DNA of 51,569 nucleotides from an uncultured Lachnospiraceae bacterium (lineage in GTDB: Bacteria; Bacillota; Clostridia; Lachnospirales; Lachnospiraceae): NCBI GenBank assembly GCA_910587955.1, contig CAJUNN010000017.1, positions 1-51,569 on the forward strand, written 5' to 3'. Below, piece by piece: positions 17,632 through 25,649 of this stretch. Position 1 is the first letter of the stretch. Every line of letters begins with the position of its first letter. A program made the position numbers and the translations under genes. A model generated the notes under the pieces. That model saw nothing but the letters and a program-made list of their open reading frames with translations, made no database searches and was not told where the DNA came from.

Positions 17632-18602
17632 ATTCAATCCGAATCGGAGTATTAAGCACCTCTTCCATCGCGCCCCGCTTTATCGGCGCTGTCCGGGCCG
17701 CGGATGGATGCGAAGCGGCTGCCCTTGCCTCCCGCAGCCTGGAAAAAGCCAGGGAAAAAGCTGCCCTGTGGCAAATCCCCAAGGCATACGGCAGTTACGA
17801 GGAGCTCCTTGCTTCCGGTGAAATAGACGCCGCCTATGTGGCTATGATCAACAGCGAGCATTACCGTTATGCCAAAATGGCCTTGGAGCACGGCAAACAT
17901 GTCCTCTGTGAGAAGCCCTTCACTCTGAAAGAAGAAGAGGCCCGCAGTCTCTTCGCCCTGGCCCGGGAAAAAGGCCTCTTTATTATGGAAATGCAGAAAG
18001 TAGTCTTTCTTCCTGTTATCCAGGAAATCAAAAAACGCATCCGGCAGGGAGAATTCGGTTCCATCTGCATGGCAGACTTCTCCAGCTCCTTTGATCCCGG
18101 CTACAACACCTGGCTCTTTGACCCGGACAAAGGAGGGGGAACCCTCTACGCCAACGCCGTGTACAGCATTGAGCTTATGCAGTACCTCTTTGACTGTCAC
18201 GTAACGGAATGGTGCGGCCTGTGCACCAAAAGCCATACTTCCGTGGAGAATCAATATTCTACGGTTATGCGTATGGAGAACGGCCTTCTTTTCACCAACA
18301 AAAACAGCACCTGCGCCCGGACCATCCACACCGGCTTCCTCTATGGGGAAAAGGGGTATATCGAACTGCCGGAATACTGGAAAGCGCGCCGGGCCATTCT
18401 CCACTATCCGGATCGGGAGCCCGTGATTTTGGAGTATCCCTGCGAGTATGAGTTGATTTATGAAGTCCTTCATGCAAAAAACTGTATCTGCTCCGGCCTC
18501 ACCGAAAGTCCGGTTATGACGGAAGACTTCACCATCCAGGCCTTGCGGGCAATGAACGGAATCCACGGCCTCTGGAATCCAAAAGCGCCTAGATGTCCGT
18601 AA
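17628..18602 (+). CDS. Gfo/Idh/MocA-family oxidoreductase
   Basis: NAD(P)-dependent dehydrogenase family acting mostly on sugars or inositols. 324 residues. An N-terminal Rossmann segment (IGVLSTSSIAPRF) and the family lysine motif CEKPFT (about residue 95) are visible, with a C-terminal domain starting near FLPVIQEIKKRIRQG. The ATG overlaps the murF stop (ATGA), so it is translationally coupled to cell-wall synthesis genes. The substrate is unknown; a dehydrogenase of a cell-surface sugar or trans-dihydrodiol-type substrate are both conceivable. No terminator is evident after it. Confidence 0.9.
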   Translation: MNSIRIGVLSTSSIAPRFIGAVRAADGCEAAALASRSLEKAREKAALWQIPKAYGSYEELLASGEIDAAYVAMINSEHYRYAKMALEHGKHVLCEKPFTLKEEEARSLFALAREKGLFIMEMQKVVFLPVIQEIKKRIRQGEFGSICMADFSSSFDPGYNTWLFDPDKGGGTLYANAVYSIELMQYLFDCHVTEWCGLCTKSHTSVENQYSTVMRMENGLLFTNKNSTCARTIHTGFLYGEKGYIELPEYWKARRAILHYPDREPVILEYPCEYELIYEVLHAKNCICSGLTESPVMTEDFTIQALRAMNGIHGLWNPKAPRCP

Positions 18603-18660
18603 AATTTCAATTATATTGTAAGAAATGATAAAAATATCCATATACTGTCTGTTTTTCTGC

Positions 18661-18689
18661 TTGACATTTCATAAACTACACGTTATATT
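18661..18689 (+). promoter_or_regulatory. Cold-shock gene promoter
   Basis: Perfect TTGACA (18661-18666), 17 bases, TATATT (18684-18689). It predicts a 5-prime leader of about 135 bases before the csp start codon, the long-leader layout known for cspA-type genes. Confidence 0.75.
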
Positions 18690-18724
18690 ATAATATATGT
18701 AGTGTATTTTTGATGAAGTTGATT

Positions 18725-18779
18725 CACATGTTTTCGCAAGTCGTCATCATATGTACATGACGGCTTGCGAAAACATGTG
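18725..18779 (+). promoter_or_regulatory. Long hairpin in the cold-shock leader
   Basis: A 23-base-pair stem (left arm 18725-18747, right arm 18757-18779) with one T-G wobble and a 9-base loop (18748-18756, CATATGTAC). The right arm is followed by ATTTTCTTTTC, so it could act as an intrinsic terminator or attenuator, or as a temperature-sensitive or stability structure in the leader. It sits between the promoter and the ribosome-binding site. Confidence 0.85.
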
Positions 18780-18832
18780 ATTTTCTTTTCAAAGAAAATA
18801 TATGAAATTCTAATATAAAGGAGGTAGGTTCC

Positions 18833-19039
18833 ATGAATAAAGGGATCGTTAAGTGGTTTAACGGGACAAAGGGTTACGGCTTTATTACGAATTCCGATTC
18901 CGGCGAAGACGTGTTCGTTCATTTTACCGGAATTATCGCAGAAGGCTTTAAAACTCTGGAAGAAGGACAGTCCGTCACCTTTGACATCACGGAAGGCAAC
19001 CGCGGACCGCAGGCAACCAATGTTGTTGTAGTCGCTTAG
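18833..19039 (+). CDS. Cold-shock domain protein
   Basis: 68 residues, a single OB-fold cold-shock domain that binds single-stranded RNA and DNA. RNP1 (KGYGFI) and RNP2 (DVFVHF) are intact, as is the N-terminal GIVKWFNGTKGYG. AAGGAGG is a near-perfect Shine-Dalgarno eight bases before the ATG. A leader hairpin and a strong promoter precede it, and a terminator follows. Csp proteins act as RNA chaperones; the leader structure suggests post-transcriptional control. Confidence 0.96.
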   Translation: MNKGIVKWFNGTKGYGFITNSDSGEDVFVHFTGIIAEGFKTLEEGQSVTFDITEGNRGPQATNVVVVA

Positions 19040-19054
19040 TTAAAGTTAAAGAAA

Positions 19055-19097
19055 GAAAAACTGCTGCAGGCCGAACGGCTTTACAGCAGTTTTTTCT
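19055..19097. terminator. Bidirectional terminator after the cold-shock gene
   Basis: Arms AAAAACTGCTG and CAGCAGTTTTTT around an 18-base loop that contains a smaller GCCG/CGGC pairing; T-runs in both directions between convergent genes. Confidence 0.85.
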
Positions 19098-19649
19098 TTA
19101 CAAATCTTTTCCCTCTCCAGCCAGCTTCAGCAATTTTACGATCTCCTCCGCCGGCATATCTGCATAGGCTGACAGTTCTTCCATGGATACCTGTCCTTCC
19201 AGCTCCTCCGAAAGCTTCTCAATCTGATCCTTCAGATCATTCAGACGTCCCGCCAGGAGATCGCCGGCCCGGCGTTCCGCCCGGTTGGACTCTACCGCTT
19301 GTTCCATAGCGGTGCGTATTTCTTCCAAAAGATATTCCCTGGCGGTACACCCTTCCGCCCGCATTCCCAGGGTCTCGATAGCCAGCATCAGGCCTACATT
19401 GCCCTCCTGGACCAAATCCCCCAGCATAAGCCCCTGGCCGCAGTATCCCTCTGCCAGGCGCAGTACCTCCGGGAGAAACTGCTCCGTCAAACCGGCCTTG
19501 GCAAAGCTGTCCCCGGACTCCTCCGCCTTCCGGCAGAGTTCCAGAACAGCCGCCTCCTCCAAAAGCTTCAGATGCTCCAGCTCCTTTTTATAATGCTGCA
19601 GAAAATTTCGCTCCTCCGGGGACAGAGGAAGGGGGTTCTTCTCTTCCAC
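19098..19649 (-). CDS. Sigma-70-like partial protein (regions 2 and 3 only)
   Basis: 183 residues. A central stretch (segments LPEVLRLAEGYCGQGLMLGD and LVQEGNVGLMLAIETLG, about residues 58-95) resembles sigma-70 regions 2.1-2.2, including the DLVQEGNVGL core-binding motif. The C-terminal part (VSMEELSAYADMPAEEIVKLL) resembles region 3. There is no recognisable region 2.4 (-10 reader) and no region 4 (-35 reader), and the protein ends after region 3. It starts with GTG at 19649, overlapping the putP TAG by one base, so it is translated with the symporter. It may bind core RNA polymerase without ordinary promoter recognition; function unknown. Confidence 0.72.
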   Translation of the reverse strand: MEEKNPLPLSPEERNFLQHYKKELEHLKLLEEAAVLELCRKAEESGDSFAKAGLTEQFLPEVLRLAEGYCGQGLMLGDLVQEGNVGLMLAIETLGMRAEGCTAREYLLEEIRTAMEQAVESNRAERRAGDLLAGRLNDLKDQIEKLSEELEGQVSMEELSAYADMPAEEIVKLLKLAGEGKDL

Positions 19650-21193
19650 TATGATACTCTTCCTTCCTGCACATCCTCAAATTCTTTCAGAATCTCCTCA
19701 TCCGGAGCCTTAGTCGCCAGGCTCACGGCTACAATCAGCACCAGGCTTACTACAAAGCCCAGAGCCAGGGAGTACAGCCCGGTAGCCGCTCCCAGGGTCT
19801 GTCCCCCTGCCAGGGGCAGATAGTCCCAGACAATCACCGTCAGGGCGCCGGAGACAATCCCCGCAATAGCTCCCGGAAGGTTCGTACGCTTCCAATAAAG
19901 GGATAACACCACCAGCGGGCCGAAAGCTGCTCCGAAGCCGGCCCACGCATTGGATACCAGTCCCATAATACTGTTGTTTGGATCTAAGGCAATCACATAA
20001 GCGAGAACGGCAATCACCAATACCGTAATCCGGCTTACGCTCAACACCTTTTTGGAAGATGCCTTCGGGCTTACCACCTGATGGTACAAATCCTCCGACA
20101 CAGCCGAGGCCGTCACTAGAAGCTGGGAGTCCGCCGTAGACATAATGGCCGCCAGAATTCCGCAGAGGAAAATCCCGCCGATAAAGGGCAGTCCCAGATC
20201 GCTGTTAAACATCTTTGTAATCATTTCAATAAATACATTCTCGGCAGAGCCTGCCCCCTCGCTCCCCAGTACCACGGGATACAGATACGCCCGGCCGATC
20301 ACGCCGAGGCCGCAGGCAAAGAGCAGGGAAAGCGTACACCAGATAATTGCAACCCAGCGGGACTTCTTCAATTCCTTCTCATCCCGCACTGCCATAAAGC
20401 GCACCAGGATATGAGGCATGCCGCAGTATCCGAACCCCCAGGCCAGCTGGGAGAAAATTTCCATAGCCGTGTAGGGTTTTCCGCCGCTGTGCATCAGGTT
20501 CAGAAAGGAAGCGGAACCGCCCGCCACACCGCTGGTATCCAGAACTGTGTTTAAATTCTCCGGCCCCACCATCATAAGGGCAATTACCGGCACGGTGAGA
20601 ATCCCCACCAGCATCAGAAGCCCCTGGATAAAGTCCGTCACACAGACTGCCATAAAGCCGCCCATAAAAGTGTACAGAAGAATTACCGCCGCGCCGACGG
20701 TCAGTGCAATCCGGTAGTCCAGCCCGAACACCAGCTGGAAAAGCTTTCCTCCCGCTGCCAGGGCAGACGCTGTATATACCAGAAAGAAAATCACAATCAC
20801 CAGAGAAGACGCCGTGAGAAGAATTCTCTTCTTATCATGAAAACGGTTCTCAAAATATGCCGGCAGCGTCAGGGAATTATTTGCGCGGATGGTGTAGCGG
20901 CGCAGCTTGCCGGAGATAAAGATCCAGTTCAAAATCGTTCCTGTCAAAAGGCCGATGGCAATCCATGCCTGCCCGGTCCCCAGGGCATAGACAGCCCCCG
21001 GCAGGCCCATCAAAAGCCAGCCGCTCATATCGGAAGCCTGGGCCGACAGCGCAGCCACCCAGCCGCCCAGTCCCCGGCCCCCCAGGAAATAGTCCTCCGA
21101 GTTATTGGTTTTCTTCATATAGACAGCACCTATGATGATCATCATCACCATGTAGAATGCAAATGCTATCCCAATCCAAATCATGTGGTTCAT
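19649..21193 (-). CDS. putP: Sodium/proline symporter
   Basis: Sodium:solute symporter family, 514 residues, about 13 membrane segments. The PutP-type segments SAQASDMSGWLLMGLPGAVY and SADSQLLVTASAVSEDLYH (the latter in the conserved ADSQLL motif), and LVSNAWAGFGAAFGP are present, giving good confidence in proline as substrate. I chose the ATG at 21193 (MNHMIWIGIAFAF), with GGAGGAG upstream, over the longer frame. It is cotranscribed with the sigma-like gene. In gut Clostridia proline can serve as osmolyte or as a Stickland acceptor; the sequence does not distinguish these. Confidence 0.93.
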   Translation of the reverse strand: MNHMIWIGIAFAFYMVMMIIIGAVYMKKTNNSEDYFLGGRGLGGWVAALSAQASDMSGWLLMGLPGAVYALGTGQAWIAIGLLTGTILNWIFISGKLRRYTIRANNSLTLPAYFENRFHDKKRILLTASSLVIVIFFLVYTASALAAGGKLFQLVFGLDYRIALTVGAAVILLYTFMGGFMAVCVTDFIQGLLMLVGILTVPVIALMMVGPENLNTVLDTSGVAGGSASFLNLMHSGGKPYTAMEIFSQLAWGFGYCGMPHILVRFMAVRDEKELKKSRWVAIIWCTLSLLFACGLGVIGRAYLYPVVLGSEGAGSAENVFIEMITKMFNSDLGLPFIGGIFLCGILAAIMSTADSQLLVTASAVSEDLYHQVVSPKASSKKVLSVSRITVLVIAVLAYVIALDPNNSIMGLVSNAWAGFGAAFGPLVVLSLYWKRTNLPGAIAGIVSGALTVIVWDYLPLAGGQTLGAATGLYSLALGFVVSLVLIVAVSLATKAPDEEILKEFEDVQEGRVS

Positions 21194-21406
21194 TCGCAAC
21201 ACTCCTCCATTCTTATCACTGCCTACGATTATATCAGTTCCGGCAAGGTTCTGCCAGATCAAAACGAAAAACTAAACTAAAGTCTATACGTTATTCTCAC
21301 CAAATATCAAAATCCTCTGAAAATTCAAGGGATTTTTCGTATACTTCTTATTATATTTTTTATGGGATCCTGCAAGTCCGCAAAAAGTTTGTGTATTTTT
21401 TTACCG

Positions 21407-22009
21407 CTAGTTCCCCTCCTCTGCCCGGTTTCTTATCTCGTGGAGAAGCATGGGCATCATTTTGGCGCCGTACTCCCGCAGGGAATATTCTCCGTTGCAG
21501 ATGCACCAGTCATAGAGCAGGGCCCTCTCACAGAGGGCATACATCTTCGTAATATCATAGGAAGACATGGAAGTGACCAATTCCCCCCGCTTCTGTCCCT
21601 CCGCCGCAATCTCATTCAGCAGGCGGTAATATAGACGGTTCCGGTCCAGCAGATGCTTTTCTCCCCGGGTCACAAGCTGGGAGGAATACAGAGATGCCAG
21701 AAGCTCTCTGGACACGCTGGTCTCTATCATACCGAAAACCTCCCGGTTCAGATACATAAGCTTTTCGAAAGAATCCCCCTCCGGATCTAGGGTGGGAAGC
21801 AGTTCCTCATACTTATCGTCAAAGAGATAGGAAAGAGAGCTCAAAAGGGCATCCTTCCCGTCAAAGTAGTGATAAAAGGTTCCTTTGGAAGTGCCTGCCT
21901 CCCGGATAATCTCATCCACAGTGGTATCGTCGTATCCCTGCCGGTAGAACAGCTTCCAGGCTGCCGTGACAATCTTTTTCTTTGTAAGCTGCTTTTTCTG
22001 TTTCGCCAT
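21407..22009 (-). CDS. TetR-family transcriptional regulator
   Basis: 200 residues. The N-terminal helix-turn-helix domain is clear (FYRQGYDDTTVDEIIREAG, then SKGTFYHYFDGKDALL). The C-terminal half is variable, as usual for the family, so the ligand cannot be inferred. It diverges from the methyltransferase gene, with promoters whose -10 elements overlap; it probably represses itself and its neighbour. AGGAGG is seven bases before the ATG. Confidence 0.93.
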   Translation of the reverse strand: MAKQKKQLTKKKIVTAAWKLFYRQGYDDTTVDEIIREAGTSKGTFYHYFDGKDALLSSLSYLFDDKYEELLPTLDPEGDSFEKLMYLNREVFGMIETSVSRELLASLYSSQLVTRGEKHLLDRNRLYYRLLNEIAAEGQKRGELVTSMSSYDITKMYALCERALLYDWCICNGEYSLREYGAKMMPMLLHEIRNRAEEGN

Positions 22010-22023
22010 AAGGCACCTCCTGC

Positions 22024-22052
22024 TTGACGCTTTCCCTGCTTCCTAGTATAAT
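22024..22052 (+). promoter_or_regulatory. Promoter of the methyltransferase-proX unit
   Basis: TTGACG (22024-22029), 17 bases, perfect TATAAT (22047-22052). Confidence 0.75.
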
Positions 22053-22074
22053 GCAACTGGTTACTAAAATACAA
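22045..22074 (-). promoter_or_regulatory. Divergent tetR promoter with overlapping -10
   Basis: On the minus strand TTGTAT (22074-22069), 18 bases, TATACT (22050-22045). Its -10 shares four bases with the plus-strand -10. Confidence 0.55.
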
Positions 22075-22098
22075 GCAGAGATCGTGTGAGGTTTGTCT

Positions 22099-22959
22099 AT
22101 GTGGATAGCTGACGGCTGGAAAGATTACGAAGTGCTGGACACTTCCAAAGGAGAAAAATTGGAGCGCTGGGGGAACTACCTGCTGGTGCGCCCGGATCCC
22201 CAGGTTATCTGGGACACCCCCCGGAACCACCAGGGCTGGCAGAAGAAAAACGGCCACTATCACCGCAGCAAAAAGGGCGGCGGTGAGTGGGAATTTTTCC
22301 GTCTCCCGGAACAGTGGGACATTCATTACCGGAACTTAACGTTCCATCTCAAGCCCTTCAGCTTTAAACACACAGGACTTTTTCCGGAGCAGGCCGCCAA
22401 CTGGGACTGGTTCTCCGAAAAAATACGCCAGGCCGGCCGGCCTGTAAAAGTTCTCAATCTCTTCGCCTACACGGGAGGGGCCACCCTGGCCGCCGCAAAG
22501 GCCGGTGCCGCCGTCACCCATGTGGATGCCTCCAAAGGTATGGTAGGCTGGGCCAAAGAAAACGCCCGCTCCTCCGGACTGGCTGACGCTCCCATCCGCT
22601 GGATCGTGGACGACTGCGTCAAATTTGCGGAGCGCGAAATCCGCCGGGGCAGCCGTTACGATGCCGTTATCATGGATCCCCCCTCCTACGGGCGGGGGCC
22701 GAAAGGGGAAATCTGGAAAATCGAGGACGCTGTCTATCCTCTGATCTGCCTCTGTGCCAAACTGTTGAGCGCAGAACCTCTTTTCTTCCTGGTCAACTCC
22801 TACACCACAGGACTTGCCCCTGCCGTCCTTACCTACATGCTCTCCACCGCCCTTAAGCCCTTCGAAGGAAGCACAGACTCCCAGGAGCTGGGACTGCCTG
22901 TAACCTCCAGCGGCCTGATTCTCCCCTGCGGCGCCAGCGGGCGCTGGGAAGGAAAATAA
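22099..22959 (+). CDS. Class I SAM-dependent methyltransferase (RlmI-like)
   Basis: 286 residues. SAM-binding motif I is in VLNLFAYTGGATLAAAKAGA, the acidic motif II follows (VTHVDASKGMV), and the catalytic-type motif DPPSYGRGPKGE resembles that of 23S rRNA cytosine-5 methyltransferases. The N-terminal part (PQVIWDTPRN, then GEWEFFRLPEQW) is typical of the Clostridial subgroup. The ATG at 22099 has GTGAGG upstream; a TTG at 22093 is less likely. The substrate is probably rRNA. It is followed after 20 bases by proX, another translation-accuracy gene. Confidence 0.88.
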   Translation: MWIADGWKDYEVLDTSKGEKLERWGNYLLVRPDPQVIWDTPRNHQGWQKKNGHYHRSKKGGGEWEFFRLPEQWDIHYRNLTFHLKPFSFKHTGLFPEQAANWDWFSEKIRQAGRPVKVLNLFAYTGGATLAAAKAGAAVTHVDASKGMVGWAKENARSSGLADAPIRWIVDDCVKFAEREIRRGSRYDAVIMDPPSYGRGPKGEIWKIEDAVYPLICLCAKLLSAEPLFFLVNSYTTGLAPAVLTYMLSTALKPFEGSTDSQELGLPVTSSGLILPCGASGRWEGK

Positions 22960-22979
22960 AGCGAAAGAAAGGGATTGCT

Positions 22980-23531
22980 ATGCGTGAACTCTACATCGAC
23001 AAACATCTGTATACCACAAAACCGGACGCTCAGGGACGTCTTCCGAAAGAAATGGCCGTCTATGATCTGCTGGAAACGCTTCAGATTCCCTTTGTCCGGG
23101 CGGATCACGAAGTGACCGCTACCATCGAAGACTGCCACGGGGTAGACGCCCTTCTCGGTATTGATATCTGTAAAAACCTCTTTCTCTGCAATGCCCAAAA
23201 AACCAGCTTTTACCTGTTGATGATGCCCGGAAACAAGCAGTTTAAGACGAAAGATCTCTCCAAACAAATCGGATCCTCCCGTCTCTCTTTCGCCAAGCCG
23301 GAGTACCTGGAAGAGCTTCTGGATCTCACTCCCGGATCCGTCACCCTCCTGGGCCTCATGAACGATAAAGAAAACCGGGTGCAGCTTCTGGTAGACGAAG
23401 ATGTGGTTGCCTGCGAATACATAGGCTGCCATCCCTGCATCAACACTTCCAGTCTGAAGCTTCGCACCCGGGATGTTCTGGACAAGCTTCTGCCCGCCAT
23501 CGGGCACAAGCCTGTCTTTGTACATCTGTAA
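22980..23531 (+). CDS. Prolyl-tRNA deacylase, YbaK/ProX type
   Basis: 183 residues. The YbaK/INS-domain fold is recognisable from the segments TKPDAQGRLPKEMAVYDLL and IPFVRADHEVTATIEDC, then KNLFLCNAQKTSFYLLMM, and the C-terminal GCHPCINTSSLKL. Free-standing ProX/PrdX proteins hydrolyse Ala-tRNA(Pro), doing in trans what the INS editing domain does in some prolyl-tRNA synthetases. It is co-transcribed with the RNA methyltransferase. The ATG has AAAGGGA upstream. Confidence 0.92.
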   Translation: MRELYIDKHLYTTKPDAQGRLPKEMAVYDLLETLQIPFVRADHEVTATIEDCHGVDALLGIDICKNLFLCNAQKTSFYLLMMPGNKQFKTKDLSKQIGSSRLSFAKPEYLEELLDLTPGSVTLLGLMNDKENRVQLLVDEDVVACEYIGCHPCINTSSLKLRTRDVLDKLLPAIGHKPVFVHL

Positions 23532-23546
23532 CTGTCAATGGCCGGT

Positions 23547-23930
23547 CTAATAAGCCATTATCTGGGAAATAAGCGCTCCGAAGATAAAAAACGACACCAT
23601 CGACAAAAGAGCCGAAATTCCCATATAAATAAGGTAAGCTTTAAAAAAGTTGGACTTGCTCTTTTTCTCCTTGTCACTGAAAGCCCACACGAAAGCCATG
23701 ATGAGGTTGGCACAGGGAATCATCATAATTAAAAGAGAAATCATCCATTCCCCCATGGTGATGGGTACTTCCATCTCATCCCGGCCCGGGTCGTACTGAT
23801 ATTGGAGCTGAGCCTGTACGGGGGGATGCTGATACGAAGACTGAAGCTGTTCCTGCACTGTGGGTTTGGGCTGGCCCGGCTGCTGGTAAGGCTGGGTCTG
23901 CCCGTTCTGGCTGTTGTACATATCATCCAT
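23547..23930 (-). CDS. Small membrane protein with Gln/Pro-rich N-terminus
   Basis: 127 residues. The first 50 are low-complexity and rich in Gln, Pro and Tyr (for example QTQPYQQPGQPKPTVQEQ); two hydrophobic segments follow (about residues 59-82 and 94-123) separated by DKEKKSKSNFFKA. A clear AGGAGG lies nine bases before the ATG. The pattern, a disordered N-terminus plus a short membrane module, recurs in many Firmicute proteins of unknown function. I see no catalytic motif. It overlaps no neighbour and ends 15 bases from the convergent proX gene. Confidence 0.72.
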   Translation of the reverse strand: MDDMYNSQNGQTQPYQQPGQPKPTVQEQLQSSYQHPPVQAQLQYQYDPGRDEMEVPITMGEWMISLLIMMIPCANLIMAFVWAFSDKEKKSKSNFFKAYLIYMGISALLSMVSFFIFGALISQIMAY

Positions 23931-24017
23931 TTTTATATTCCTCCTGCTTTACACGTTTATAAAATAATCTGTTTTTCAGTGTAACATTTTTTCTTTCAAA
24001 CTGCAAGTGCGGCACTG

Positions 24018-24467
24018 TCACGGATACGCTCTAAGCGCCCCCGGAAAGCCGTGAACCGCCCTCCAGCAATACAATCCCAGCATCCCCAGCAGAATCAGCA
24101 CCAGGAAGCCCTGCATCCATTTGGAAGGCTCTGTCCGGCCCAATAGATAGCGGCGGACTCCAAACCAGCTCCCCAGGCCTATCCATCCAAATACCAGAGG
24201 CTGCAGGTTCCAGGCCTTCACCCACCTCCCGGACAAGACCAGCCAAAGAGCCCGGGTCATCCCGCAGCCCGGACAGGGAAGGTGCAAAACAATCATCATG
24301 GGGCAGAACTGCCCGAACAAGAAATGGACGGCCAGGTAGTAAATTCCAATGACCAGAATGGCATAGCGCAAAGCATGCAAATCGTTTCTCAAAAGCCGGA
24401 ATCCCCTCTGTATCCGTTTCTTCACACTGTCCCATTCCCTTTCCGGCCGCCGGGCGGCCTTATCCAT
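24018..24467 (-). CDS. DUF2752 membrane protein
   Basis: 149 residues, with the signature LPCPGCGMTRALWLVLSG and about three membrane segments. The DUF2752 family is widespread and unassigned; the CPxCG-like Cys pair could bind metal or form a disulfide, which is inference only. The ATG at 24467 has no ribosome-binding site because the fba terminator T-run lies there; a GTG at 24425 with AAGGGA upstream is a plausible alternative start and would drop the first 14 basic residues. Confidence 0.8.
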   Translation of the reverse strand: MDKAARRPEREWDSVKKRIQRGFRLLRNDLHALRYAILVIGIYYLAVHFLFGQFCPMMIVLHLPCPGCGMTRALWLVLSGRWVKAWNLQPLVFGWIGLGSWFGVRRYLLGRTEPSKWMQGFLVLILLGMLGLYCWRAVHGFPGALRAYP

Positions 24468-24474
24468 AACGGAA

Positions 24475-24512
24475 GAAAAAGGGAAGACCGCAGAGAGCTC
24501 CGCGATCTTCCC
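24475..24512 (-). terminator. Intrinsic terminator after fba
   Basis: On the minus strand GGGAAGATCGC / GCGGTCTTCCC around a 10-base loop, one wobble, followed by TTTTTC; the hairpin occupies 24481-24512. Confidence 0.9.
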
Positions 24513-24533
24513 GGTATCATTTGCGTTCCATTC

Positions 24534-25472
24534 TCAGGCTTTGCCTGCACTTCCCAAAACATTCTGAATCTTATGGGCAACTACCGCCTTCACGTTCGCA
24601 CGGGCTACGGTCAGATACTGCCTCGGATCGAAGTAGTCGGGATGCTCCTGCATCACCTGACGGATTCCGGCAGTCAGGCCCAGGCGGAGATCGGAGTCGA
24701 TATTGATCTTGCAGACAGCCGATCTGGCAGCCTCGCGAAGCTGCTCCTCCGGAACTCCGATGGCATCCTTCAGGGCTCCGCCGTTCTCGTTGATAATCTT
24801 GACATATTCCTGGGGAACGGAGGAAGCGCCGTGCAGAACGATGGGGAATCCGGGGATTCTCTGCTCGATCTCATGCAGGATATCAAAACGGAGCTGCGGC
24901 TTGGTTCCCGGCTTAAACTTGAACGCGCCGTGGCTTGTACCAATGGCAATGGCAAGAGAATCCACACCCGTCTTGCTGACGAACTCTTCCACTTCGTCCG
25001 GCTGTGTATAGGAGGAATCCTCAGCAGATACGTTTACATCATCCTCGATGCCTGCCAGCTTACCCAGTTCTGCTTCTACTACTGCGCCGTGGGCGTGGGC
25101 ATACTCTACTACTTTCTTTGTAATCTCAATATTCTCCTCAAACGCATACTTGGAAGCATCAATCATAACGGAGGAGAAACCGCCGTCTACACAGGACTTG
25201 CAGATCTCAAAGTCTGCACCGTGATCCAGATGCAGGGCAATCGGAATATTGGGATTCTCAATGATCGCAGCCTCAACAAGCTTGGTCAGATACGTGTGAT
25301 TTGCATACTTCCTGGCTCCTGCAGACACCTGCAGAATAATAGGAGAATTCAGCTCGCCGGCCGCTTCCGTAATCGCCTGTACGATCTCCATGTTGTTCAC
25401 ATTGAAAGCGCCGATTGCATAGCCGCCCTCATAGGCCTTCTTGAACATTTCAGTTGTTGTAACTAATGCCAT
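24534..25472 (-). CDS. fba: Class II fructose-bisphosphate aldolase
   Basis: Zinc-dependent glycolytic aldolase, 312 residues. The metal-binding His is in ALHLDHGADFE; the catalytic region has AIGTSHGAF and VLHGASSVP; the phosphate-binding GAFNVNNMEIVQA segment is canonical. The ATG at 25472 (MALVTTTEM) matches the family start and has GAGGGTG upstream. Class II aldolases of this type and KbaY/GatY tagatose-bisphosphate aldolases are close relatives, so it could in principle supply the catalytic partner missing beside the KbaZ-type gene at 37517, but its separate location favours glycolysis. Confidence 0.94.
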   Translation of the reverse strand: MALVTTTEMFKKAYEGGYAIGAFNVNNMEIVQAITEAAGELNSPIILQVSAGARKYANHTYLTKLVEAAIIENPNIPIALHLDHGADFEICKSCVDGGFSSVMIDASKYAFEENIEITKKVVEYAHAHGAVVEAELGKLAGIEDDVNVSAEDSSYTQPDEVEEFVSKTGVDSLAIAIGTSHGAFKFKPGTKPQLRFDILHEIEQRIPGFPIVLHGASSVPQEYVKIINENGGALKDAIGVPEEQLREAARSAVCKINIDSDLRLGLTAGIRQVMQEHPDYFDPRQYLTVARANVKAVVAHKIQNVLGSAGKA

Positions 25473-25517
25473 TGTTATCACCCTCGCTTTGTTTGTAATA
25501 TTTTAACGGTTAGGATC

Positions 25518-25546
25518 AGTATACTACAAATGGGAAAACACATCAA
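25518..25546 (-). promoter_or_regulatory. fba promoter
   Basis: On the minus strand TTGATG (25546-25541), 17 bases, TATACT (25523-25518), about 46 bases before the start codon. Confidence 0.65.
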
Positions 25547-25649
25547 TGCGGAATTCAAAAATTTTGCAAATATCTATCTGGACTTTCCGGCTATTCTATG
25601 GTACGTTGGTATCATCAAAACCTGTACATCAACGCAAAGGAGAATTTGA

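Noticed and set aside
18725..18779. Hairpin as a terminator of the upstream Gfo/Idh gene
   Set aside because: It lies downstream of the strong csp promoter and about 120 bases past the Gfo stop, so it is primarily in the csp leader; a secondary terminator role is still possible.
18683..18922. Minus-strand open frame of 79 codons across the csp leader
   Set aside because: It runs through the hairpin and the antisense of csp, with no ribosome-binding site.
24282..25466. Plus-strand open frame of 394 codons opposite fba
   Set aside because: Antisense shadow of a highly conserved aldolase, with no recognisable domain.
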